Counted from the stretch's first letter, positions 6,616 to 14,809 are shown. The stretch is 14,880 nucleotides of DNA from Actinomycetota bacterium (GCA_026392575.1 JAPLBU010000084.1:1-14880), one strand, 5' to 3'. Numbers and translations are program-made. The notes: generated by a model from the sequence alone, not told the origin.

Positions 6616-6999
6616 ATGAGCGTCAACCCCGCTGATTCGTCCGCCGCCGATGCCCTGGCGATCCTGAATGCCCTCGACGCCTTCGTCTACAGCAAGGATC
6701 TCGACGGCAACTACGTCTTCGCCAACAAGGCAGTGCAGACCCTCTTCGGGGCATCGCTTGAGGGGATTCGCGGACGTGACGACAGCCACTTCTTCGACCT
6801 CGAGCAGTCGAACGAGTTGCGGGTCAACGACCAGCAGGTCATCGCTGGCGGGGTCACCGTGCAGCGAGAGGAGCATGACGTGATCAAGGAGACCGGCGAA
6901 GAGCGGGTGTACCTGACCACGAAGGGCCCCCTGCGCAACGCTGCGGGCGAGATCGTCGGCATGTGCGGCATCTCGCTCGACATCACCCCGCGGAACTAG
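6616..6999 (+). CDS. small stand-alone PAS-domain protein
   Basis: A 127-residue protein that is almost entirely one PAS domain. The start is ATG 6616, behind GAGAGG; the frame is open further upstream but without start signals. Landmarks: LNALDAFVYSKDLDGNYVFANKAVQTLFG (18-45), the classic PAS entry; then GIRGRDDSHFFD (50-61), typical of the helical ligand-pocket side; then the PAC half, VYLTTKGPLRNAAGEIVGMCGISLDIT (98-124). There is no kinase, GGDEF, HTH or other output domain and no signal peptide. It is therefore probably a cytoplasmic sensor or adaptor that pairs with a partner encoded elsewhere. No cofactor ligand can be named. Its last 17 bp overlap the 3' end of the convergent sulfatase gene. 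Confidence 0.88.
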   Translation: MSVNPADSSAADALAILNALDAFVYSKDLDGNYVFANKAVQTLFGASLEGIRGRDDSHFFDLEQSNELRVNDQQVIAGGVTVQREEHDVIKETGEERVYLTTKGPLRNAAGEIVGMCGISLDITPRN

Positions 7000-8650
7000 C
7001 CAACGGGTCGGGATCACCCGGCGGCGACTGAGGCAGCGGAGCAGACGGCGCAACGGGCGCTTCGATCACCCTGCTGTCCGCCGCGCGGCACGACGGACCA
7101 GCGCAGGTGATCAGGGCCTTGAGCTGCGCATGAAGTCTGGCCAACGTGGAGCGGTCGGCTCCCTTGGCAATGTTCCGCATCTCGTAAGGGTCATTCACCA
7201 GGTCGTACAGTTCGACGCGCTTGTCCACGTACTCCAGGTACAGCCACCGCTCGGTACGCAGGGCATGGAAGGACGGCGGTTCGAGCCGGCTGTAGTCGAC
7301 GTCACCGGGCTTCGTCCGGCCCAGGTTCTCGGTGAGGATCCCGGTTCGCCAGGGCGCATTCACGGGATCGGTCACCAGCGGCATCAGGTCCCTGCCGTCG
7401 GCCCAGGTCGGGGTCTGGGCTCCGAACAGTGCATTCACGGTGGGGGCAATGTCGATCGTCGACGTCATCTTGGCAATCGACGCACCCTTGGGGATTCCGG
7501 GGCCGATGAGGACCATCGGCACGATGGAATCCTCGCGATACGCGGTCTGCTTTCCGGTGATGAGCCGATGGACGCCCATGTGGTACCCGTTGTCGGACGT
7601 CACCATGATGAGGGTGTCATTCGTATGACCCGTGGCTGCCAGTGCAGCGACGATGGCGTCGTATGAATCGGCGACGGACTCGGCCGATTCGAGGCGTTGA
7701 GTCCAGATGCGATCGAAGTTGGCGACCTGCTTGGGCTTGAGAATCGGCTGCGACGCTATCCACGGCAACTCGTTCCTGCCCCGCGCATTGAATGACGGGG
7801 TCCTGGGTACGACAGCACCGTAATGACTTCCCAGATGCCGCTCGGCCACCGGCGCCGGGCTATGGGGGCTGTACGTGGCGAGCTCGAGGAAGAACGGCGT
7901 GGACAGGCTCCTGATCCGCTCTGCCGCGTCGGCCGTGAGCACATCGTTCATGAAGTCGGCCGGCGTGCTGCCGTACCTCTGCAGAGTGCCATTCACATTG
8001 AGCGTGTAGTTGTATCCCTGGTACGACGCAGTGCCGACGATGGACGAGACGAAGTAGTCCCAGCCGGGCGGGATATACGTCTTGCTCGGAGCGCCGTTCG
8101 GGAATCCGTTGAGGTACTTCCCGATGAAGGAGGTGTTGATGCCGGCGGTCTTGAGCCAGGTGGGCAGGCAGTCAAGCTCGTGATTGCGGCTGTAGAACGT
8201 GGCCCAGCCACCGCCGGACTGCGGGATATTCGAAAGCACCTTGTGGTTGTGGACGTACTGACTGCGCATGATCGATGTCCGCGAGGGGCAGCACAGCGAG
8301 TCGGTCACGACGAAGTTGGTCAGGGTCGTCCCCGCTGCCTTGAGCGCATTCAACCGCGGCACCATGTCGAAGAGCCGCGAGTCCATATCGTCGGCGAGCA
8401 GCAGGACGACGTTCTTGATCTGTGCGACGGATTCGACCGGCGGCACAGCTTCCTCGGACGGCATCGGATCCGGCACCAGATCAGATTGCACCGAGGTGGC
8501 GATCAAGGCGGCACTGCCTCGAGTGCCTCTGATCAGCGAGGATTCCGGCGATCCGTCTGCGAGGACAGCGAATGCCGCAAGAGTCGTGACCACGGTTGCC
8601 ACCGTCGCGACGATGGCAACCAGCCGTCTGCGAAGGTTCGCGGGGGCCAA
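6983..8650 (-). CDS. secreted formylglycine-dependent sulfatase (type I, N-acetylglucosamine-6-sulfatase-like)
   Basis: A 555-residue arylsulfatase-fold protein. Residues 1-31 are a signal peptide or anchor (NLRRRLVAIVATVATVVTT), followed by a low-complexity linker to about 75. The metal site starts with LLLADDMD (Asp87/Asp88). The sulfatase signature C-x-P-S-R is in SLCCPSRTSI, with Cys120 as the residue converted to formylglycine. Further metal and substrate residues are Asp353-Asn354 in VTSDNGYHMG and Lys367 in ITGKQTAYREDS. The layout resembles glucosamine-6-sulfatases; the enzyme hydrolyses sulfate esters outside the membrane, but the substrate is unknown. It needs a formylglycine-generating enzyme, which is not in this window. 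The start is TTG 8650, supported by AAGGAG 8663-8658 at 7-nt spacing. A Pro/Ala-rich tail of about 40 residues follows the domain. The stop lies inside the PAS gene's 3' end. Confidence 0.93.
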   Translation of the reverse strand: MAPANLRRRLVAIVATVATVVTTLAAFAVLADGSPESSLIRGTRGSAALIATSVQSDLVPDPMPSEEAVPPVESVAQIKNVVLLLADDMDSRLFDMVPRLNALKAAGTTLTNFVVTDSLCCPSRTSIMRSQYVHNHKVLSNIPQSGGGWATFYSRNHELDCLPTWLKTAGINTSFIGKYLNGFPNGAPSKTYIPPGWDYFVSSIVGTASYQGYNYTLNVNGTLQRYGSTPADFMNDVLTADAAERIRSLSTPFFLELATYSPHSPAPVAERHLGSHYGAVVPRTPSFNARGRNELPWIASQPILKPKQVANFDRIWTQRLESAESVADSYDAIVAALAATGHTNDTLIMVTSDNGYHMGVHRLITGKQTAYREDSIVPMVLIGPGIPKGASIAKMTSTIDIAPTVNALFGAQTPTWADGRDLMPLVTDPVNAPWRTGILTENLGRTKPGDVDYSRLEPPSFHALRTERWLYLEYVDKRVELYDLVNDPYEMRNIAKGADRSTLARLHAQLKALITCAGPSCRAADSRVIEAPVAPSAPLPQSPPGDPDPLASSAG

Positions 8651-8823
8651 CTTCTCGCTCCTTGTGATGCCAGGGGATCCGTACGACCAAACGCTCGCCA
8701 GATTACGTGAAGCGTTTTGTCCCCGGTGTCGGGGGACCGACCGCGCCTCTCAGGGAGGCTGCGGCATCTCAGCCCCTAGACTGACCCGACGCATCCCAGG
8801 TGGGTGGCGCATGTGGAGGACCG
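8651..8823. promoter_or_regulatory. divergent sulfatase / acyltransferase promoter region
   Basis: A 173-bp spacer between divergent genes. For the sulfatase, AAGGAG (8663-8658, minus) is an ideal RBS, and TAATCT (8705-8700, minus) is a plausible -10 about 50 nt from the start. For the acyltransferase, TAGACT (8777-8782) is a plausible -10, 41 bp before the ATG, and GGAGG (8815-8819) is the RBS. Between the two lies a short hairpin, GTCCCC (8719-8724) with GGGGAC (8732-8737), possibly an operator shared by both genes. The -35 boxes are not convincing. Confidence 0.4.
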
Positions 8824-10875
8824 ATGGCGCTGGGGAGCACACGCACTGCCTCGGCCTCCGCACAATCCTCGGGCCAGCATCATCGCGACGATATCCAGGG
8901 GCTGCGAGCCATCGCCGTCGTGGTCGTCATGCTCTTTCATGCCGGGCTGCCAGTTCCCGGCGGCTTCGTCGGGGTCGACATCTTCTTCGTCATCTCCGGC
9001 TTCGTCATCACCGCGATGCTCGCCCGAGAGTGGGCCAGATCCGGAGCGATCAGCTTCCGGCGGTTCTACGCGAGGCGATTTCGCCGGCTGACACCGGCCC
9101 TGGCCCTGCTCGTCGCGGTCACGATGGTCATCTCGGCCATCCTGCAGTCGCCACTTGGTGCGCAGCAGGTGGCGGCGAAGACCGGCTTGGGCGCGATTCT
9201 CATCACCGCCAATATCGTCATCGCTCGCACGACCGGGGGCTACTTCGATGCCCCGGCAGCAGCGAACCCGCTTCTGAACACCTGGTCGCTGTCGGTGGAG
9301 GAGCAGTTCTATCTCATCTTCCCGCTGGTGCTGGCCATTGCCTGGTGGCTGGCGCGACGCGGACGGCGCACCGTCTGGGCGCCGGTTCTACTGGTCGGAC
9401 TGGTCGGGGCCATCTCCCTCGGCATCGCACTCCTCCAGGCCACCGGCCATCACGTCCCCGTCATGCCCCAGTGGCTCGGCGGCTTCTACGGCCCCGCATC
9501 GCGAGCCTGGGAGTTCGCCGCCGGAGCGCTGCTGGCACTGTTCGCGGGGCGGCTCGCTCCGTGGGTCACCCGTGGCAGGGGGCTCGCGCTGGGCGTTGTC
9601 GGGCTGATCGGCCTGGCTGTCTCACTGTGGTTCGTCACCGCCGAGACCCCGTGGCCCGGGCCCCTCACCTTGATTCCCGTGGTCGGCACGATGGCGCTTC
9701 TGGCCGCAGGACTCGGAGAGCGCAATGCGATCACGAACACGCTGGGCCTGCGCCCGTTCGTACTAGTCGGCGATACCTCCTACTCCCTCTATCTGTGGCA
9801 TTGGCCCTTTGTCGTCTTCGCCGTCCTGCTGTGGCCGCACACGCCGGGAATCGCTGTGATCGCGGTCGTGGCTTCGATCCTGCCTGCCGCGATCTCGTAC
9901 CGTTGGGTCGAGCAGCCGATTCGCCTACTCCGCAATCTGAGCCGCCGCCAGATGGTGGTCCTTGTGACAGCCACGCTCGTACCGCCCCTCGCACTCGCGG
10001 CCGGGCTCCTCGTCGCGTCGAACAACGGCTTCTGGAATGTGCGCGTCCAGCAGTTCGTTGCCAGCGTCGCGCCGATGCATGCGGGCAATGCCGCAGGCTG
10101 CAATACGTCCACGCCACCGAGCGCGCCACGCGCCAAGGACTGTCGCTGGAACGCGGACATGACGGGAACTCCGGTGTACCTGATCGGCGATTCCCACGCC
10201 GATCACTTCAGTGAAGCCGTCATCGAAGCGACAGCGCAGTCGAATCACCCGCTCACCATCGCCACGGCCAACTCATGCCCGTTCATCGACGTTCATCTGC
10301 GATCAAGGGCCAACCCGCGCTCCTCGTGTCGGCCGTTCGTCCAGGAGACGCTTGCATGGCTGGGCACGCAGCCACCTGGCATCGTCCTCGTGGCCTCTTC
10401 CAGCACCTACTGGGACAACCCGGTGTTCTCGGCCGGTTCGACGCAGCAGAACATGACCAATGAGCAACCGAGCAAGAACGCCTTCCTCGAGGCAGGACTC
10501 ACGTCAACGGTCGAGCAACTGCAGGCAGCGGGCCACGACGTGGTGCTCGTCCAGGATGTCCCGTTCTTCACGTCGCCGAACTCATCGGACCCTGAGCAGT
10601 TCTCCGCGCTCGACATCGCGCGCGGCGCCGACCTCACCGTGCAGATGCCGGTCGGGTCGGCCAATGAGGTTCAGAAGTCATCACGCGATGCCATCAGCCG
10701 CGTAGCCGACGCGACGGGCGCCACGGTCCTGGACCTGCGCGACCACTTCTGCCCGGCAGGCATCTGCACGACGCAACTCGGGGACACCTACCTCTACCGC
10801 GACAGCGGGCACATCTCCATCGCGGCCAGCAAGAACCTGGGGCAGGAGTTCGCGGCAGCCCTCAATGGCAGGTAG
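8824..10875 (+). CDS. OafA/YrhL-like acyltransferase-3 membrane protein with C-terminal SGNH domain
   Basis: A 683-residue polytopic membrane protein. The acyltransferase-3 region (about 22-395) opens with DIQGLRAIAVVVVMLFHAG, where His39 is the conserved motif histidine. It continues with FVGVDIFFVISGFVIT, RRFYARRFRRLTPAL, the family hallmark WSLSVEEQFYLIFPL (154-168), and about ten hydrophobic helices to 395. The C-terminal periplasmic-side domain (440-683) is SGNH-type: nucleophile Ser457 in LIGDSHADH and the Asp660/His663 pair in DSGHIS. Such fusions O-acylate cell-surface glycans or lipids, passing an acyl group across the membrane to the SGNH domain. The start is ATG 8824, behind GGAGG (8815-8819); an in-frame GTG at 8800 would add eight residues without support. 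It is divergent from the sulfatase gene, so both may modify extracellular polysaccharide; the acceptor is unknown. Confidence 0.93.
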   Translation: MALGSTRTASASAQSSGQHHRDDIQGLRAIAVVVVMLFHAGLPVPGGFVGVDIFFVISGFVITAMLAREWARSGAISFRRFYARRFRRLTPALALLVAVTMVISAILQSPLGAQQVAAKTGLGAILITANIVIARTTGGYFDAPAAANPLLNTWSLSVEEQFYLIFPLVLAIAWWLARRGRRTVWAPVLLVGLVGAISLGIALLQATGHHVPVMPQWLGGFYGPASRAWEFAAGALLALFAGRLAPWVTRGRGLALGVVGLIGLAVSLWFVTAETPWPGPLTLIPVVGTMALLAAGLGERNAITNTLGLRPFVLVGDTSYSLYLWHWPFVVFAVLLWPHTPGIAVIAVVASILPAAISYRWVEQPIRLLRNLSRRQMVVLVTATLVPPLALAAGLLVASNNGFWNVRVQQFVASVAPMHAGNAAGCNTSTPPSAPRAKDCRWNADMTGTPVYLIGDSHADHFSEAVIEATAQSNHPLTIATANSCPFIDVHLRSRANPRSSCRPFVQETLAWLGTQPPGIVLVASSSTYWDNPVFSAGSTQQNMTNEQPSKNAFLEAGLTSTVEQLQAAGHDVVLVQDVPFFTSPNSSDPEQFSALDIARGADLTVQMPVGSANEVQKSSRDAISRVADATGATVLDLRDHFCPAGICTTQLGDTYLYRDSGHISIAASKNLGQEFAAALNGR

Positions 10876-10913
10876 CGAACCTCAACAGCTGCTCCCCCAC
10901 GGCAACCGCAGCC

Positions 10914-11724
10914 TCAGTGGCCGTGCTTGTGACCCCAGACGTCCGGGCCTGGCATCTGCCAAACCTCCCACGTGCTGTCGTCGATGAGACGCCCGCCGGC
11001 ACCGAACTCGGTCAGGACACCTACAGGTGAAGCGACATAGAACGAAAACATGTTGTCGTTCGTGTGGCGCCCGATGTTCATGGCAACCGGAACCCCCTCC
11101 TGCTGAACGAAGTCCCATGCCCGACCCACTTCGTTCTCATCCTCGATCTCCAGCATGAAGTGATGCATCACGTTGGGGATATTGAAGAAGTTTCCGTCAG
11201 CCAGGGCCAGGCTAGTCGCTGACCTTGAAGCCAAGGACATCGACATAGAAGGCCTGAGTCTCGGCGAGGTTCCGAGTCGATAGGACCGCATGTCCCAGAC
11301 CGAGGTCTTCAGCGATGAAGCCGGGAATCCCCCGAGGCGAGACGAACGCATCTTTCGTCTTGGCGGGGCCGGCATACAACTCCACGCGGTGTCCTGCGGG
11401 ATCAAGGAAGTGCACCATTCCCGCCACGCGTCGGACTTCGAGCTCCTCTGCCGATGCTTCGTTGACCTGGACGCCAGCGGCCTCGACCTCACCCGCCGCC
11501 GCACGAAGCTCGTCGACGTCAGAGACCTCCCAGCCCATGTAGGCCGCGCCGTTCCGATCAGACGGCTCGACGATGATCCGTTGTTCGTAGGAGTCGATGC
11601 GGAACGACGGACGCCCGGTGCCACCCTCGACGGCCTGCATCCCCAGTGCGCCAGTGGCGTAGTCGGTGAACGCCGACGGTTCGGTTGAGTTGAAGCCCAG
11701 GTAGCCAAGCTGTTCGATGTTCAT
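10914..11724 (-). pseudogene. extradiol ring-cleavage dioxygenase (BphC-type, VOC superfamily) with internal deletion and frameshift
   Basis: The gene starts at ATG 11724 and reads MNIEQLGYLGFN..., the N-terminal VOC repeat of type I extradiol dioxygenases, up to LGLGHAVLSTRN with the first metal His (145). It continues to FYVDVLGFKVSD and hits TAG at 11214-11212. The C-terminal half continues in another frame: SLALADGNFFN, VMHHFMLEIED with the second metal His (about 11162-11160), GRHTNDNMFSFYVASP, and TEFGAGG with the metal Glu, ending at 10914. In the family, about 25-30 residues join ...LGFRLSD to ...HHSLA; here they are gone, and the reconstituted protein is about 269 residues instead of about 290-300. 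The lost piece normally carries the catalytic acid-base His of the R-H-H-S motif. The enzyme cleaves catechol-type rings next to the hydroxyls; this copy should be dead. It overlaps the upstream monooxygenase by ATGA. Confidence 0.88.
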
Positions 11725-12854
11725 GCGAATGTCACTTTCTCGAAGTTGGGGTCGGCGTTGTAGGAGTGGATCCAGTCGAGCTGTCCGTGCATCCAGTCAG
11801 TTGATGCGAGATTGCCGTTGCGCTCAGTCGCCTCGGGGCCGTCCGGCAGGTGAAGCACATCGGCCGTCACGTACGACGCCTTCTGCACCCGCGCGGTCCG
11901 CTCCAGTCGCTGGTCCTGGTACGAGACCAGCGCGTCGTCGATCCCGCCAGGACCGGCTTCGCATAGACAGCGCGCAAGGACGACGGCGTCCTCGACGGTG
12001 ATGTTGGCGCCTTGCCCGTGATGCGGGACCAGCGCATGCGCAGCATCGCCCAGCAGCACGACGCGGCCGTCGCTCCACTGAGACAGGGCTGGGCGGCGGT
12101 TCAACGCCCAGCGTCGGTCGAAGGTGGGAGCGCTGATCATCTCGATGACCGCGGGGTGCCAGCCTTCGAAGAGCTTCAGGTGTTCCTCCGGATCAGCCGC
12201 AACAGTCCAGTCGTCGCCCTCCCACGGCATCCTTTTCACACCGATCCAGAACTGGATCGTCTCTGGGTCGGGGAGGCTGGGAAGGTCCTTCACGTGGACG
12301 AGCCCTCGGAAGCCGCTTCTGCCCGTGTAGATCTTGTCGTCGTCTCCGACCATCAGCTCACGAACGATCGAGCGCGCACCGTCAGCCCCAACGACGAGGT
12401 CCGCCTGCGCATTCGTGCCGTCGGCGAACTGGATCGTGACCTCGTCGCCCTCCTGAGAGTAGGAGGTGATCTCCTTGCCCAGATGGATTCGGTCGTGACC
12501 CACAGCGTCGGCCAGGATCTGTTGAAGATCCGCGCGGTGGATCCCATGGCCGGGCGCGCCGTATCTGCCTGACTCCGTCTCATCGTGACGCGCGATGACG
12601 TGGCCGTCGCGGCCGTCACGGTAGATAAGTGCAGTGGGCTCCCATGAGACCTCGGAGAACGCCGGCCCGAGGCCCCATCGCTCGATGAAACGCGATGCGT
12701 TCGCGGCCAGGTATACGGCAGCGCCCACCTCGCGCAACTCATGTGTCCGCTCGTAGATCTCGGCGTCGATCCCCCTCTCCCGTAGGGCCAGGGCGAGTGT
12801 CAGGCCGCCGACGCCAGCGCCGATGATCGCGATTCGCGTGTCCGTCGCGCTCAT
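11721..12854 (-). CDS. FAD-dependent aromatic monooxygenase (salicylate hydroxylase-like, group A)
   Basis: A 377-residue flavoprotein of usual length for single-component NahG/UbiH-like hydroxylases. The N-terminal Rossmann motif is IIGAGVGGLTLALALRERG (10-28), then Glu35-Arg36 in IYER for the FAD ribose. The middle DG motif is ADLVVGADGARSIVRE (151-166), and the second FAD motif is VVLLGDAAHALVPHHGQGAN (265-284) with Gly269-Asp270. The C-terminus WMHGQLDWIHSYNAD resembles the salicylate/3-hydroxybenzoate hydroxylase end. It uses NAD(P)H and O2 to hydroxylate a phenolic acid or similar ring in the cytoplasm; the exact substrate cannot be read from sequence. Its start overlaps the stop of the hydrolase gene (ATGA, 12854-12851), and its stop overlaps the start of the dioxygenase gene (ATGA, 11724-11721). 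It is intact inside an operon with broken first and last genes. Confidence 0.92.
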   Translation of the reverse strand: MSATDTRIAIIGAGVGGLTLALALRERGIDAEIYERTHELREVGAAVYLAANASRFIERWGLGPAFSEVSWEPTALIYRDGRDGHVIARHDETESGRYGAPGHGIHRADLQQILADAVGHDRIHLGKEITSYSQEGDEVTIQFADGTNAQADLVVGADGARSIVRELMVGDDDKIYTGRSGFRGLVHVKDLPSLPDPETIQFWIGVKRMPWEGDDWTVAADPEEHLKLFEGWHPAVIEMISAPTFDRRWALNRRPALSQWSDGRVVLLGDAAHALVPHHGQGANITVEDAVVLARCLCEAGPGGIDDALVSYQDQRLERTARVQKASYVTADVLHLPDGPEATERNGNLASTDWMHGQLDWIHSYNADPNFEKVTFA

Positions 12855-13723
12855 GAGGCGACGCCGTATTCAGTGGTGTCGTTGAAGAAGTCGATGCACA
12901 CCCTGGAGAACAGCCGGGGGTACTCGATCATCGCCCAGTGACGGCAGTGCGGGATGACGTAGCCGGTCGAGTTCTCTAGCAGCACGAGGAACTCAAAGGC
13001 CTGCTCGATCGGAACGACCTTGTCCTCCTTGCCGTTGACAACCAACGTGCGGGTCTTCACCGCCGCGATCATGTCGTCCGGGTAGTACAGGCCGTTCTCG
13101 CGTACCCAGCCCATCGTCGCCTTGTAGGCCGCCTTGAGCTCTGGTCGAATCGACATCTGGTATCGGTAGTCGACCTGCTCATCCGACGGGATGAAGCCGG
13201 GGTTGGCCAGCACGCCGATGATGGCGCGCATCCCCTCGATCGTGAAGTCGTAGTGGATGACCGGTCCGAGGTCCGGCGACAAGGCGCCCGCCCGCGCCCG
13301 TCCACCGCTGCCCATGAGGACGAGGCTTTCCACCAGATCCGGGCGCTGCATAGCCACGCCGAGGGAGGTACACCCGCCCATGGAGTTGCCGATGAGGCGC
13401 GCAGGACCGAGGTCCAGCGCCTCGATGAAGTCGACCAGCTGAAGGTTGCGCGCATCCTGCGTGTATTCGAACTCCTCAGGGGACGGGGCGTCCGAGTTGC
13501 CGAAGCCGACCATGTCCATGGCATAGGTCGGTCCGTTGGCCGCGAAGAGTGGGAAGCTGCGCTGCCAGTTGCTGACGCTTTCAGCGCCGGCGCCACCACC
13601 GTGGACGAGGATGACGGGCCGACCCGGCCCTTCTCCACCGCGGTAGTACGCGGTGGAGAAGGGGCCGGTCTGAACCGACTGCTGTGCGGGCATCTCCTGC
13701 AACGGCGCGACCGTGCCGGTCAT
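12851..13723 (-). CDS. alpha/beta hydrolase, meta-cleavage-product hydrolase type (BphD/MhpC/HsaD-like)
   Basis: A 290-residue soluble alpha/beta hydrolase of the normal length for C-C bond hydrolases of meta pathways. The oxyanion region is VILVHGGGAGAESVSNW (37-53), close to the HGxGPGAxxxxNW signature of this group. The nucleophile elbow is GNSMGG with Ser114, the acid is Asp234 in NGKEDKVVP, and the base is His262 in PHCRHWAMIEYP. The reaction expected is hydrolysis of a 2-hydroxy-6-oxo-dienoate ring-fission product into a carboxylic acid and a 2-hydroxypentadienoate; this is inferred from family and neighbours. Most relatives have HGxGPGA where this has HGGGAGA, so another ester or C-C substrate is possible. 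It starts at ATG 13723, overlapping the stop of the upstream monooxygenase, and ends overlapping the next start. The reading frame is intact. Confidence 0.9.
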   Translation of the reverse strand: MTGTVAPLQEMPAQQSVQTGPFSTAYYRGGEGPGRPVILVHGGGAGAESVSNWQRSFPLFAANGPTYAMDMVGFGNSDAPSPEEFEYTQDARNLQLVDFIEALDLGPARLIGNSMGGCTSLGVAMQRPDLVESLVLMGSGGRARAGALSPDLGPVIHYDFTIEGMRAIIGVLANPGFIPSDEQVDYRYQMSIRPELKAAYKATMGWVRENGLYYPDDMIAAVKTRTLVVNGKEDKVVPIEQAFEFLVLLENSTGYVIPHCRHWAMIEYPRLFSRVCIDFFNDTTEYGVAS

Positions 13724-14739
13724 CGGGCGAGGATCGCGCGCAGTGCACCCTCGAGATCAGCAGCCGGTGCATCACCGGCCGCTGCGGAACGCCACGCCAC
13801 CATGTGGTCCGGACGCACCAGTATCGCGCCGTCCTCGCCGATCTCGGAGATTCCGGCGAAGTCGCCGTAGCTGTCCTCGAAGTCGCAACCGCGTCCGATC
13901 GACACAACCTTGCGGTCGATGCCCAAATCCATGCTTGGCCATGCCTCGTTGATCTCCCGAGTGAGGAGGGTGAAATTCCCCTTTCCACACAGGTCGAACA
14001 GGGCGACCTGTCGCTGATCCTTGGTCAGCCACACGTGCGGCAGGTGACGGCCGGGGAACGTAGAGGCGAAGTAGTAGACCTCGGGATCGCGCGGCGGCTC
14101 AGGCGCTTCGGCTCCATCGGTGACCACACCAGTGGACTGGTAGTACTGGTTGAGCTCCATGCCGTGGGAGTTGTAGCACATGAGCGTGCCGTGGAGCGCC
14201 TGGTCGAAAGCCTCCCGGAAACTGGTCGAATCGGCCGAGTGGGAGTTCAGTGTGGCCAGCGAGGAGCTGAGCATCGCCTCGTCTGATGTCGGCGGAAGGT
14301 GGAGGGCCATGAACATCGGCGGGATGAGGTGGTTGCTGCGTGACACGCGATCGATGAGGTGCTCTGCAACCGGGACGCGCTCCTGCCGGTAGGTGTCGAG
14401 GAGCCCGGTGCCGGCCTGCCCCTTCAGGACCATGGCCAGCTTCCAGGCCAGGTTGTAGCTGTCCTGGATCGACGTGTTCGACCCGAGGCCGTTCATCGGC
14501 GAATGACGGTGGACTGCATCGCCAACGCAGAAGATGCGGCCCGCAGTGTTGTTCGTCGCCCACATGTGATTGACGGCCCAGGTGGACAGGGACTCGACCT
14601 CGACCTCGACGCTGTCATCACCGATGAGCTTGTGCGCGATCTCAACGCCTAGCTCGTTCGTGAGGTTCGGCTCGCCCGCATTCACGTCATAGCCCGATAC
14701 GCCGACCCAGCGGTTCCAGGTACGGACAACGCGCAGCAC
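13720..14739 (-). pseudogene. FAD-dependent phenol-type monooxygenase (TfdB/PheA-like), 5' half removed by an IS21-like insertion
   Basis: Only the last 339 or so residues of a protein normally near 580-600 residues remain. What is present: RTWNRWVGVSGYDVNAGEPN, the second FAD motif GRIFCVGDAVHRHSPMNGLG (67-86, Gly73-Asp74) and SIQDSYNLAWKLAMVLKG; then the thioredoxin-like C-terminal part with RHLPHVWL, LFDLCGKGNFTLL and LVRPDHMVAWR. These match 2,4-dichlorophenol/phenol 2-monooxygenases. The Rossmann GxGxxG and most of the substrate site are missing. Similarity stops exactly where the IS end begins (14740). A GTG at 14739 happens to be in frame, but a protein started there could not bind FAD normally. 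Its stop overlaps the hydrolase start by ATGA (13723-13720), so it was the first visible gene of the operon. The missing half should lie beyond the element. Confidence 0.88.
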
Positions 14740-14753
14740 TGAGAATGCTCGCC

Positions 14754-14789
14754 TGATTTGGCCCCGGGCCGCTTGCGTGTTCTGGCCCC
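14754..14789 (+). repeat. tandem terminal repeats of the IS end
   Basis: TGATTTGGCCCC (14754-14765) and TGTTCTGGCCCC (14778-14789) match at 10 of 12 positions and lie exactly 24 bp apart, just inside the element terminus. Such repeated boxes are the usual transposase-binding pattern in IS21-family ends. Confidence 0.65.
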
Positions 14790-14809
14790 ACCTTCTGACG
14801 TTGTGAACC

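Noticed and set aside
7823..8710. 295-codon plus-strand frame antisense to the sulfatase
   Set aside because: Its composition is that of an antisense shadow, and the opposite strand holds the sulfatase signature and signal peptide.
8800..8823. GTG 8800 as the acyltransferase start
   Set aside because: ATG 8824 has GGAGG just upstream. The extra eight residues are glycine-rich and unconserved in character.
8268..10214. Long plus-strand open frame across sulfatase and acyltransferase
   Set aside because: It is a high-GC shadow frame. Its protein is Arg/Pro/Ser-rich without motifs, while the two genes it overlaps have complete catalytic signatures.
10888..10912. Terminator between the convergent acyltransferase and dioxygenase genes
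   Set aside because: Only a 5-bp GCTGC/GCAGC stem with a 15-nt loop and no T-run, so it is too weak to call.
13720..14739. GTG at 14739 as the true start of a short monooxygenase
   Set aside because: It lies at the IS junction, there is no RBS, and the FAD-binding Rossmann half is missing. It is a chance codon in a truncated gene.
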